Source: Peronospora farinosa (lineage: Eukaryota; Oomycota; Peronosporomycetes; Peronosporales; Peronosporaceae). From it: 64,000 nucleotides of DNA. Every line of letters begins with the position of its first letter. Positions within the stretch are counted from its first letter, which is position 1. The stretch spans positions 434,001 through 498,000 of the forward strand of contig CANTFK010000980.1 in the NCBI GenBank assembly GCA_947646735.1, written 5' to 3'. The notes beneath the pieces are model-generated. The model searched no databases and was not told the origin of the DNA. It worked only from the letters and a program-made list of their open reading frames with translations. Positions 1 through 9,924 of this stretch are shown here, piece after piece. A program made the translations under genes and the position numbers.

Positions 1-1067
1 ACGGAAAGGATGCGCAGCTGATAGCGATATCGTACACTAATGTTGACAGTGATGGCTCGTCTCCATCTCCACTAAAGAAAAGGAAAATTACTCCTGTTGT
101 TGGGACCCACTGCATGCATCTACACTTCGCCAACCTAGTGGATCCTCAGGCAACTGAAGTGGATATAATAAATCGCCAACTTGAGGTTAATGGCGAGTCG
201 TGGGAACCGCTTTGCTGTTTCCCGGAGATCGATGAGGACATGCTGCTTTATCTTGCGATATTGGGTGGAAAGACTTACTCCGGTTACTATGATCGTCACA
301 TGTCTATCGACTACTCAACATTAGCCATCTTTTCCATGTACTTGAAAGGACACGGGTTCACGTCAGGAGAAAACACCGACGCGATCAGCAATGATTATAA
401 GACGTACGAGAACATGGTCGCTCATATGATTTTCTGTGCATCACGGCGAAATGGAGTGCAAGGAATTCCTTTTGATGAATTTTTCGCTGGGTTGCTCAGT
501 GAATGTCAAGACAAAAAAATACGGCCAGTGACGATGACCATTGGTAATACGAAGCAAACGATTGTTGCTAGCGATTTGTTGGACAAATACGCTGATCTGG
601 CAGCTTTGTCTCACTCGAAAATACCTTTCTTGGCTCCACCGAATGCTGAGTGGCCGCAATGTATCTTAGATACTCGCGCCAAGGGCTGTAACTTCGGTCA
701 TCTCGTTCGTGCTAAGAATGCTGAAAGGTGTGACATTTACGTACGCAACATGGAGGATCCGACTGGACCGCCACTTTTTTTCTGTGAGTGCAAGTATCGG
801 GACAGCAATGTGGGCTCTGATGTGATGAAGACGATCATTGATGGGCTAAATGATGTTTGTGAGTGGGCAATCTTATTGGTGTTCTGCGTGAAATTAGCAA
901 AACTTAAAATCGAGTGGGGCCACGCACAAGTCGGCTGCGTCAAGGTTAATTGCCGAAGTGGCCGTGTCGATTGGGTTGTCCAGCCGGCGGAAGAAAAAGA
1001 TCGAAAGAAGCTGGTCATCGTTATGGAAACGGGGCCTTTGACGGTAGGAGTGGCTAGCAAAACTTGA
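1..1067 (+). CDS. Crinkler (CRN)-type effector, C-terminal part, restriction-endonuclease-like domain; 5' truncated by window
   Basis: The frame is open from the first complete codon (base 3), so the gene continues upstream of the window; the ATG at 114 is internal. Visible is a Lys/Arg-rich nuclear-localisation-like stretch (PLKKRKI, about bases 75-95) followed by roughly 315 residues. Within the C-terminal third a pattern CDIYVRN...FFCECKYRD gives D, then E-x-K, as in PD-(D/E)xK nucleases. Crinklers are secreted, nucleus-targeted oomycete proteins; many couple an NTPase with an REase-like C-terminal domain. The secretion/LFLAK part would lie outside the window and was not seen. The stop is TGA at 1065-1067. 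Family assignment is from recognised sequence character, not a search; an unrelated REase-fold protein is the alternative. Confidence 0.6.
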   Translation, partial: GKDAQLIAISYTNVDSDGSSPSPLKKRKITPVVGTHCMHLHFANLVDPQATEVDIINRQLEVNGESWEPLCCFPEIDEDMLLYLAILGGKTYSGYYDRHMSIDYSTLAIFSMYLKGHGFTSGENTDAISNDYKTYENMVAHMIFCASRRNGVQGIPFDEFFAGLLSECQDKKIRPVTMTIGNTKQTIVASDLLDKYADLAALSHSKIPFLAPPNAEWPQCILDTRAKGCNFGHLVRAKNAERCDIYVRNMEDPTGPPLFFCECKYRDSNVGSDVMKTIIDGLNDVCEWAILLVFCVKLAKLKIEWGHAQVGCVKVNCRSGRVDWVVQPAEEKDRKKLVIVMETGPLTVGVASKT

Positions 1068-1462
1068 TTGAACCAGTCCGTCGCCTCGCGAATCTCTGCA
1101 TTGCGTCGCAAGCACAACAACTTCGTGCACCTCTTCTTGCATGTCAACTTTTCTTTACGTCAGTGGCACTCATCGCATCCCCAGATTGTCCAAAGAGATT
1201 TAGCGGCTTGTAACTGTCTAATATTTCTTTTGGATTCGTTGTTTTATCTCACTCTTACACTCTTTTTACATGGTGATACCAAAAAATTGCCCTCGATATA
1301 TTTTACCATGCATGACAGTATGACTAGTCGTCGGGATTTCATTGCCTCTTGTAGCTGTTGCGTAATGACCATAACTTGGTTAGTTCTCGCCGTGCATTGC
1401 AAGTCCAACGAAAATCGATGCAGTATTACGCTTGTCGTCATTGGTTTTGTCTCCTCAACTCA
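1068..1462. other. Intergenic, no gene seen
   Basis: Between the Crinkler stop and the SPT5 remnant. The open frame at 1068-1487 is a continuation of the same phase into low-complexity sequence and resembles nothing I recognise. Confidence 0.5.
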
Positions 1463-3754
1463 TCAAAACACGACAATCGAATCGTGAACGGTGTCTGGTA
1501 TCGCTTCATGAATGTTCACATACCTACCCACGGTAAGCAACTTGCACAATAACAGTGTAGATAGATAGAGTCGTTGCTCTTTGAATTGAGAGTGCGCAAA
1601 AGCTTCTCGACCGAGCAGCGAGCCCTTAGTGCCTGCTTCATCGCCTGACAAGATGACCACAGTATCTTGTTTTTCCGGCATCACCGGCCGCACATCGTTT
1701 AACGACACAGTGATCACGAGACCATCTACACCGAGTGAGCAAGTATTACCACTCCCACTGGTAATGGCGCCCACACTGCCATTCTATTTACCAATGATCA
1801 CTTCAACCTCTACGTCCTCCATCTTCCATGTTACTGCTCCGTAGCAGGTCCCCCCGCAATGTCGTTTGCATCCTGGTTAACGCCAGGCGTGACGGAAAAT
1901 TCGTTGCCTCCCATCATGTCAGTGTGTGGCAACAGAGTTCATACGACCCATGGAAGTTTCCACACAAACCCAGGAGTCATTGAATTGTGGTTGTATTCCA
2001 GAGTATTGATTCCTAGAGTCACAGGGTTTAGACCAGGGGTCATCGCCGACAAGCCAGGTGTAAGCCTGGAGTCATTGGTTCCATTCCCATTAGCTGAGGC
2101 ACCGTAAAATTCAAATCATATCCAAACGCGCCTTACTTCCTGACAGCACGCGCACGTGTCACAAAGATACTTGAGTTAGTCGTGATGCGATTATGTGAAC
2201 GAAAAGATATGTCCGATCAATATGCTTCACCATTCCACTGTGGTCTGAAAACGTTCCTTCCACAACATTAACCATTTCGCCAGCACTAACGTGATTGTGC
2301 TTCTTGTCCAGTGCTGCTGTTTGCGTGAAGATTAAATCTTACGCTAAACTTCCTGATCGGAGATAGTCCTGGATTGACCATTCGGACAGAGTACTGTAAA
2401 GCTTTCGTACCCGACATTCGTAATCACGCCTACGTCACCATGTGCAAGAGCAACAAGGTCGTAAGGATCTTTACCCTTGTATGAATCCAATACTTGAAAA
2501 ATCTCGGCAGACTCCTGCAAATCTCGAACGCGCACTTGAATTTCACGAGCCATACTATCACGAGCACAACAGCAACAGAAGCACCTTCACTATCATCCAC
2601 TGCTACGACCGTGCCAGTCTCACCCGATACATGCCAAATATCACCTTAATGTGATCACCAACCATCACGTACTTCATAAGCTGTTTGAGCTGAACGTCCA
2701 AGATCGTATTCTGAATTTTTTGTGAAGCGGCATGACACGGACGGTGTCGTTGGCTGTGTTAGTGTTCAGCACGACACCCATGAGGTTGATCAGGTCACCC
2801 TCAATCACACGTACCGTATCACCTTTAGTGAGCTCGACCTTATTTTTCCAATCATCAGCTCGACAGAAGCCAGCATATATTCAGCACTATGTTCGCTCTC
2901 TTCTCCTGCAACAGACGAAAAACGATTGATCATATCCAGCGTCGGGTTTGCGTCATCTGTTGTCAGCATGGTAGCAATGTTCACCTCTTATATAAGGGAA
3001 AGGCTATTGGTAATAGTCGTTGCCAAAAGTGTCCATCCTCTCTCCCGTGAAAGGATACCGGCGACGGGCGACGTCCGCTCTGGGAACCATGTTCGTATGG
3101 AAAAACTTTTGCGGTGGACTTTTTCCTATTTGAGTTCTTCCCCTCCAGACAAAACAACTAAATCCAGCCGCGGAATCGATTTCACCACACCACACGCCCC
3201 ATTGTCAAGGATCTCAATAACGTTGCACAGATCACCCTTGTGCAATCCCGCGCGCTTCATCCGCGCCCAAATGCTAGCGACTAGCAGCTTTCTCCGCGTT
3301 TAAACATCCAAAATCGACGTCATTTCATGGATAGGCACCAGCTTCATCAACCATTGCTGTACATCACGCAAACCATTCAGACAATCTCTCGCGTGCGGCT
3401 TGCGCTCCGCCTCCACATAGATGAAGCCCTTTGAGTTGGAGGCCACCACAGATTTGACCATCAAAGGTCCACCAAGGCGTGCAAACTCAACAAACTTGTT
3501 CATGAGTGCCACCACAAGATGCTGCTCGCGACCAGGCTTGCACTTAAACACCCACATGCGCGGATCCTGGATGAATGGAAGAAGTGAATGCTGCGCCACT
3601 TCGCTCTGAATCGCATCACCACTGTCTTCCTCGCCATCGTACTGTCTACGACTCTGTTGGTGGCGTTTCTAGATGCGGCTGACAATGGCTTCAGCGCTCT
3701 CTGACTCGTCAAACTGCGTGCGGTCCTTCGGTTAGTTTTTCTCGCTATTTTCAT
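1463..3754 (-). pseudogene. SPT5: SPT5 (transcription elongation factor) degenerate copy
   Basis: Reading the minus strand from high to low coordinates gives the SPT5 order. There is an NGN domain (3599-3300, with VFKCKPGREQHL and GFIYVEAERKP), then a first KOW segment in the same frame after a stop (about 3300-3120, WARMKRAGLHKGDLCNVIEI). A degraded stretch follows, then a middle KOW (2553-2344, DLVALAHGDVGVITNVG), a C-terminal repeat region rich in M-T-P-G (about 2107-1860), and a last KOW-like segment (1774-1600). SPT5 with SPT4 forms DSIF, which clamps RNA polymerase II. This copy cannot be translated: in-frame stops include TAG at 3671-3669 and TAA at 3302-3300, and frames change several times. 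No start codon with an acidic N-terminus was found. It is presumably a dead duplicate with a functional copy elsewhere. Confidence 0.8.
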
Positions 3755-3756
3755 TA

Positions 3757-4690
3757 CTCCACCGACACCAGCGAATAAAAGCAGAGACTGCGAACGTACG
3801 GCACAACATCGTCAGTTTGAAACTATCATTGAAGACAGCAAGCGCGCTAGCACATCCAATACTTCAACCGCACCATAAGGACATGGCACTCTGGGGCACC
3901 CTGCGTCACCTTCACGCGCCATTTTCAACGGAACATCTCTATGAGGCGCCGTTGTACATACAGAACGGCGTCTCATAGAAATGTTCCGCTTGGAGGACAT
4001 AGGTTGGTCCTCTCTGCCGTCGATATTCTGCAGCAGTTGCAGTTCCAAAAAATTGAGCAGCTCTTCACTAAGTGCAGCACTTGTGTGCTTCATCTGAGCT
4101 TTCACTTCCGTGCAGCAATAAGATAATGCTAACGCGGCTGACCTCTATGGTCCAGTACAATGTGTCCTCCTGTAATTGAACACCTAATAGTCCAAGTTTG
4201 TCTTCGAGCACAAACTGGGACAGTAAGCTCGAAAGATGAACACCTCCATTTGCGACGCCAACTTCCTTACTTACAGTAAGTGTTCCAGCCCCGAGCATGT
4301 GAAGTAATCTGGTACTCGTTTGCTCATACTTGACGCATTTTTTGCCGCTTTGCCACGATTGCGTAATGCACTTAGAAATCTTTGATCGTTCTTTTGACTC
4401 ACAAAGTTTTCCTTACGAGGTCGAGTCAACACGCGATGTGGTGGTGGCCTTTAGCCCCGCAGGTAACCCGGAAACAATCCGTGATGTTTGGGGAGACTTC
4501 TGGTCGGGGTGAGCTGATGACGAGTTGCAGGAGTTTAAGACGGCAATGAAGGGCATTTCGTTTTCGTCGGCTATCAACCTTGTAACCTCATCGGTCTCGG
4601 GCGACTATGAACCTGCCTCACAGCTATTGAAGTACATATGGAGTAAAAATTGAAAATGCCTGGTCGGACGGCGAGAAGACGCGCATTCGG
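3757..4690 (+). pseudogene. Degenerate partial copy of the PPCS-lipase-zinc-knuckle gene at 14865-17513
   Basis: The segment 3757-3912 matches the promoter, 5' leader and start (MALWGTLRH) of the intact gene (about 14737-14892). It then jumps to sequence matching 15213-15410 (the PPCS-like half), is interrupted by about 250 bp of unrelated DNA (4130-4385), and resumes with sequence matching about 16190-16450 (the lipase half). A stop (TGA) replaces a Trp codon near 4510 and a one-base insertion follows near 4648. Both halves of the fusion are represented, so the fusion existed before duplication. The right end stops abruptly near 4690, where the opposite-strand COG2 remnant begins. Confidence 0.85.
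3929..3988. repeat. 24-bp imperfect inverted repeat created inside the pseudogene
   Basis: Left arm 3929-3952 and right arm 3965-3988 pair at 22 of 24 positions around a 12-nt loop. The intact gene has only the right arm, so the left arm is an inverted insertion copied from it. Confidence 0.85.
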
Positions 4691-6653
4691 CAAGCATACC
4701 TGTTGCAAAAGTTCGGTCACGAAGGCTTGGCTATCGTCTATGAAGTCGTCAACGTGATTCCTTACAATTGCTAAGAGATCTTGAGAAATCTTGAGAAATC
4801 TGAGCGGCATATCAGCAACAGATCAATTATCATGTATCATTCCGTAATCGGCCACAACGCACATCATCAATCTCACCTTTTTGTAAAGCACGCGAAAGTC
4901 GCTTCCAGCAAGCAATAGATCTCCTTCCGTACTCAAACAACAAAGCGGCACAGAACTAAAATCTACCTTGGTTCCACTGTTAAGTACCCTGACGGCATTC
5001 TGCAACGGCTCCTTCCACATGCCAATATAGTACGCGAAAAGCTGCATGCTAAGTTTGCAGAAGTTGGGAAGCAGAGGTGCCAGGAAGATGCACTCACTCC
5101 AGCACTCTTGAAGTGCTTTCCACAAACACTTTGAGTTCTCGAACCCTAATGTCGATGTGTCAGCAATGATGGACACACTGCCGTATAGTGAATCCAACGA
5201 GGCCGAATCTTCACGTTTCAACCCAAAAGACTTTTCTACACTTGAAGCGACTTGAGATGCTCGAAGCTGGAAGTATACGTCGATGTTCCACTTTTCCTTG
5301 AACTCCACCACACTCTCATGAGACCGGAAGCGACTTTTCATGATCTCACTTTTGCAGAAGCGCTCCTCGATATCAGCTAGAAAACGCATGCTTATAGTGA
5401 AGCTTTGGTGGAAGCGTTGCGGGCCAGCTGCCTGGAAAATGATGCCGTATTTTGTTGACAAAATCTCCTGCAAAGACTTCCAAATTGCGTTCCCAAAAAT
5501 ATCTACTGAGCAGTTACTCTCGCCCTGACAGACAGACAATGCAAGTGTGCCCGCAAACTTGCTGGTAATGAAGTACAAAATGGACTCATAGATCTGTGGT
5601 AGGCCCTCGCACGAACCACGAGCTCGACCATCCAGCTTTCCACGCATAAGATGTTCCTCTGCAAATGGATGAACAAGCAGACGACCAATCAATTCTTCTG
5701 GAATATGGCTTTTGTCAAGTAGCACATATGCTCTCAGCAAATAGCTCAAAGTGAGCTCGCTAATCGCATGGTCGCGGTTGTAATACGTATCGGGAAGAAT
5801 TCAGCCACAGATTCCGTCTCTAGGCGACGAAGAAGTGTCTCTTCAACGACCGCTAGACGCTTCTTCTCTTTCTATACAGCGCATGCTCAAAGTGAGTGAC
5901 TCACGACGCGTTTCAGCATGTCTATTACCTAAATTGTGGCAACGTGCATGTAGTTCAAAAATTCTTGGTCCAAATGCACAAAAATTTGCGCTGCTCGTTC
6001 CAATCTTGCGCAACCTTCAGCAGCGCTCGTTGCATGTAGTCGTTTCTTCACTTGTTCAAAGTTCTCAAAATCATCGTCACTGTCCTCATCGAAGTCAGTG
6101 GGTCCGTCTTTGTCCAAGCTTGACTCCTCGTCATCACCTTCAATTGGTGACCCAATCTCCAGTAGATCTTCCAGCAGCAGCAATTTCTCAGAGATTTAAA
6201 TACTGGACTGCAGGTCCTTTTCCTGTTGTTGCAACTCATTTGCAATCTTCAATTGCGTCTGGATCTTGTTTTGCAATGCGCTCTACAGAACGCACTCAAG
6301 AAAACGCAAAAGGGTCACATTGTCGCTGCTCTTCGCCTCCTCCATAGCAGTAGCCACGTACCAGAGCTTCTTGCACTTCACCTACACGCTTGAGGACCGC
6401 CAAAATGGGTGCATGTACGCTAGCAACCGCCTCGTCTACACCCTTGAGCTTGGACGAGAGCTGCAGGAACTCGGCGTAATCTTCATTGATAATGGCCACG
6501 AGCTGGTTCTCTAGCGCCGTTTGGAAGTGTCTCAAATCCTGATAAATCGTCTCCAATGGGGCTACGTACTCGACAGTCCTCTAAAAGAGTCGCTACTTCG
6601 AAAACATCAATAGAAAAAGCCTCCTCCTCGAAGCAGTACTTGCCCAGCACCAT
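4690..6653 (-). pseudogene. COG2: COG2 (conserved oligomeric Golgi complex subunit 2) degenerate copy
   Basis: COG2 belongs to the COG tether that guides retrograde vesicles within the Golgi. The minus strand starts with ATG at 6653 and gives, in COG2 order, an N-terminal helical region (6556-6296, with VAIINEDYAEFLQLSSKLKG), an acidic middle piece (6183-5929, LLLLEDLLEIGSP), a long C-terminal block (5749-4823, 308 residues starting SYLLRAYVLLDKS) and a short tail near 4800-4690. Breaks are a frameshift near 6575, a frame change near 6300, a TAA inside the SSI/ISEKLL segment near 6196, a stop near 5930 and one at 4825-4823. Some breaks might be introns, but several fall inside short conserved stretches without splice signals. 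The 3' end is cut off against the plus-strand pseudogene at about 4690. Confidence 0.7.
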
Positions 6654-6711
6654 CGTCGTTGTGTATTACCCATTAATTCACGGATCTTTCCTATCGCGTG
6701 CACTTGTTTTT

Positions 6712-8637
6712 TTACGGAGCTGGGCTGTCAGCAAGAGCCTTAATGGTGTCGAGAGACCCTTCCAGCGCCTTCTTAAACTTCTTGCCATCGGAGATACCAC
6801 TATCCTTGTAGTGTGTGAGGCTGACATTAATGCTTTTGTTATGAAGCAAATAGCCCACGCCATAGCCATGGGGCACCACAGCGCCGAACGAAAAGTATTG
6901 CAGGAATGGTGTGGTCACATTGCTTGAGGATATCAAGAAGTTCGTACTTTCGGCACGCACAGGGCTAGCCAAAAAGTCACTGATGATGTCATTCTGGCTA
7001 GCAATGGAATTTAACGCAGTCAGGTGACGATCCACGCCCAATCCTCTCTGCGCCATCTTAGCCATCTCTACGTGACGACTTACTGCTGTCGCCAGCAGTG
7101 TGCGCTGAGTGTCAGTCGCAGCACCGGTTTCCACAGCTTTGACGAAAGCTTCAGCAGCAGGAGTTGCTGAGCGAATTGTTTCCGTGCGTCCATGGTGGAA
7201 AATGCGCGTAGAACACGACTCGTACGTGGGAGCAATCTTGCCGTGTGCGCGGTAAAATGCTAGTTGAAGTGCCATTTGAGCAATACCATCCGGGCTAAGC
7301 TTCCACTGCTTGCAGTTCCTTTTGGCAAAATTTTCATACACCAAGTATTCCGAGTTTAGATTACCCGAGAAGTTCACAAAGTGGTGCTCTGCCTTCTTGA
7401 CATTTTCCACCAAGTTGTTTGAAAGCTTCCAGGAAAGCTGTTCTGGCTTGGAGGCACCAACGTACTCCGGCATCTCCTCGAGTGGTGCGAAACCGGAGTC
7501 AGAATCACGCATGTCGTGCCAGCATTCATGCAACCACCGGTTCCAGGTTGTACCGTCAGAGAACGAATGCTCAAAGTTGACAGTCAAGTGGCCGTCTGGC
7601 TGCACCATCACCTGCAGCTTGTCAAACCAGCGTTTAGAACCCAGACCGTGCAGCGAGAGATTCATGCGCTGCTTCATATCGGTAGGGTTTCGATCCTCTA
7701 GCACCAGTATGAACAATGCGGAATCAATCACCTCAAGTGTCTCGGCATTTACGGGGTTGTGTGCAACCAGATCATCGCGGACCTGTGCCCACGTGTCACG
7801 CTCTTCAGCCGTGAGTGTGGACAGATCCAAGTCATCGTGATTGCCCTTGGACGTCGAATTCAAGATGAAATCCAGTTGCTCCTCTAGCTGCCTTTGAGAC
7901 AGCAGCTGTTTGCCGTCAGGACTAAGTACGTTCAATTTAAAAAACTGATTCCTTTTCATGACCGCGATATGTGTCGCTCGCGGATGTGATATTAGTACAT
8001 CCATCCCCTTCTTGGGAACTTTAGCCGTACCAAACTGGCGGGCAAAGCCGGCCATGCACTGATTCTTGTCCTGCTCCAACTCGCTATTCTTTACCTTAGT
8101 CCACCACTTAACCATGGAGCGTACAAAGGCGGCGCTCCGAGGCAGCATACCGTCAAGATTACCATCCGTCTCATCGAGCAGACCGTATGACGGATTCACG
8201 TTGATTGGGCTTTGGTAGCGTCCTCCGAGGTACATCTTGTCCCAGTCCTCTTCAATGTAACTAAAGGGGTAGGCCCGGCCCATGGCCTGCTTAAGCTCAC
8301 GCTTGAGCAGAAGCTCTTGCAACTGGCGGCCCTCAGCGTTTTGAAACGCCTTGGCGAGGCCAGCATGCTCCTCCCAGTCCCTAGTGTTTACCAGTGGCAG
8401 AACACTCTCCAGATAGCGCTGCACCGTCTCCTCAAGCTGTGGCACCGGCAGGCGCGGCAGGTTGTACTCGTTAGTAAGCAGCATACGGTTGAACCATCCA
8501 GGCTGCTGCATGCCATCCACGGACCTCAGTGCACGAGCGTGTGCATGAGCATGAGTCGCCAACGGCCGCAATGATGTTAATATGCGCATGTTCTTGAACA
8601 GATCGAGGAGGACGTGAGCAAATTGCGCAATGATCAT
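6712..8637 (-). CDS. Choline/carnitine acyltransferase, mitochondrial CPT2/CrAT-like
   Basis: One uninterrupted frame of 641 residues. These enzymes exchange acyl groups between CoA and carnitine so that fatty acyl units can cross mitochondrial or peroxisomal membranes. Family marks are the catalytic His at about residue 357 in FEHSFSDGTTW, the STRIFHHGRTETIRS substrate motif near residue 490, and the C-terminal YGVGYLL segment. Length fits CPT2 (about 650) and CrAT (about 620). Two starts are possible: ATG at 8637, or ATG at 8589, after which MRILTSLRPLATHAHAHAR looks like a mitochondrial presequence (basic, hydroxylated, no acid); I favour the second for targeting. The neighbouring COG2 remnant lies just downstream on the same strand. 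Whether it prefers long- or short-chain acyl groups cannot be read from the motif alone. Confidence 0.9.
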   Translation of the reverse strand: MIIAQFAHVLLDLFKNMRILTSLRPLATHAHAHARALRSVDGMQQPGWFNRMLLTNEYNLPRLPVPQLEETVQRYLESVLPLVNTRDWEEHAGLAKAFQNAEGRQLQELLLKRELKQAMGRAYPFSYIEEDWDKMYLGGRYQSPINVNPSYGLLDETDGNLDGMLPRSAAFVRSMVKWWTKVKNSELEQDKNQCMAGFARQFGTAKVPKKGMDVLISHPRATHIAVMKRNQFFKLNVLSPDGKQLLSQRQLEEQLDFILNSTSKGNHDDLDLSTLTAEERDTWAQVRDDLVAHNPVNAETLEVIDSALFILVLEDRNPTDMKQRMNLSLHGLGSKRWFDKLQVMVQPDGHLTVNFEHSFSDGTTWNRWLHECWHDMRDSDSGFAPLEEMPEYVGASKPEQLSWKLSNNLVENVKKAEHHFVNFSGNLNSEYLVYENFAKRNCKQWKLSPDGIAQMALQLAFYRAHGKIAPTYESCSTRIFHHGRTETIRSATPAAEAFVKAVETGAATDTQRTLLATAVSRHVEMAKMAQRGLGVDRHLTALNSIASQNDIISDFLASPVRAESTNFLISSSNVTTPFLQYFSFGAVVPHGYGVGYLLHNKSINVSLTHYKDSGISDGKKFKKALEGSLDTIKALADSPAP

Positions 8638-9342
8638 CCAAAGACGAAATCGGACGTGGTGTATACCGGTAAATACCGCGAAAAGTGAATGACCTTGAAG
8701 TGTGACATCGACACCGTTGTGTCATCGCATGAGATGATGCTAAGAGATTGATCTTGATCGTAGACGCTAAAATTGTTGTAGGTCTTGCACTGCACAGAGC
8801 GAGAATGTATTGCCAGAATGAGCTTGCAGAAGGTCTAAGTATTTCTATGTGGAATTTAGCTAAGAAGCTACTGACACAATCTTCGGTCATACTCATGTGA
8901 TGACGGAGGATATCATTAACTAGAGGCTAGTGGAGGATAATCGGCTGTGAAGTGTATAATGTAGTTACTACTCAAGTGTCGACTTTGCCTACTTTGATTG
9001 ATCGATGAGCATGAAGAATCAGAGGTCACCTCTTGGTCATGCAGTATGACGACGGCAACTTTAACAGTTTTCTACCAATCAAAGATTACGTACAAATGCA
9101 TTGGCTAAAATACGTCTAGATCCCATCCAGCGCTTTTATACAATTTCGTAGAGAAAACACAAGCGCGACGACGCTAGAGGTGCGTGTGATGTGTTAGACG
9201 TGACGATGACTACAGTAGTTGACGTTGGCTCGGCGTATAACATGTGGATCATAAGTTTCTGCACTGACTAAACACTTTACTTTGTATTGACCCTTGCTAC
9301 AGATAGAGACTGACCCACTTGACAATCCCCCCCCCAGTCACT
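8638..9342. other. Divergent intergenic region between acyltransferase and SmE
   Basis: About 700 bp with no convincing open frame. It must hold the promoters of both divergent genes. A run of nine C residues (9327-9335) sits just before the SmE start; no TATA-like or other recognised element was assigned. Confidence 0.5.
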
Positions 9343-9696
9343 ATGAGTACTAAAGTGCAGAAATTGATGACCCAACCCATTAATCTGATGTTTAGATTCT
9401 TGCAGAACGTACGCAGCCTTGGAGCTTTTTATCTTGAAAATGAATGTACCTTTCTAATAGTGTAATTTTGATTGTTTACACAGAAATCGCGCATCCAAGT
9501 ATGGCTCTACGAGCAGGTGAACACGAGGATTGAAGGCCGCATCATGGGCTTCGATGAGTACATGAACCTGGTATTGGATGACGCCGAGGAGTTGGATGTG
9601 AAAAACCTCAAGCGTACGCCATTAGGTCGCATCTTGCTGAAGGGAGACACCATCACGCTCATGATGGCCGTCGATACGACCAACGGATCCAACTAG
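9343..9696 (+). CDS. SNRPE: Small nuclear ribonucleoprotein E (SmE), two exons
   Basis: SmE is one of seven Sm proteins that form the ring on U1, U2, U4 and U5 snRNAs. Exon 1 is 9343-9408 ([20 protein letters not shown] then QN). A 75-bp intron, 9409-9483, has GTACGC at its 5' end and TTTACACAG at its 3' end. Exon 2 is 9484-9696 and begins [13 protein letters not shown]. The product is 92 residues, the usual size, with the Sm1 ([20 protein letters not shown]) and Sm2 (LGRILLKGD) motifs. The ATG at 9472 lies inside the intron and is not the start. The gene converges on VPS54, whose stop is about 230 bp away. Confidence 0.95.
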
Positions 9697-9924
9697 CCAA
9701 CCTACGCAGCCAGTAACAAATATCTGTCCAGCCTCACGCAGGATCTTGCAATTTTGTCGTTGTCACTCGTGAATACTGAAAGTACTTTACTACATGCGTG
9801 ACACAGTCCACAGTACCATCAATGAGACAAATGCCGTGGCAAACATGCTTGTGCGACTATACCTTACACAGGCAGGCGAAAAGGATTCGGCAGAAATCAC
9901 ATATTATTCCGTTGTTTTTTTGTT

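Noticed and set aside
2722..3303. Plus-strand 193-codon frame opposite SPT5
   Set aside because: Shadow of the degenerate SPT5 copy, no domain of its own.
4068..4298. Minus-strand open frame inside the lipase pseudogene interruption
   Set aside because: Plausible amino-acid composition but no family recognised and too short; left as unassigned inserted DNA.
5835..6347. Plus-strand 170-codon frame opposite COG2
   Set aside because: Antisense shadow of the COG2 remnant.
4690..6653. COG2 as a functional multi-exon gene
   Set aside because: Breaks fall inside conserved coding stretches without donor/acceptor signals, and the C-terminus is cut by another pseudogene; sequence error remains a lesser possibility.
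9472..9696. Single-exon SmE starting at 9472
   Set aside because: That ATG lies in the intron; a spliced exon 1 restores the conserved N-terminus.
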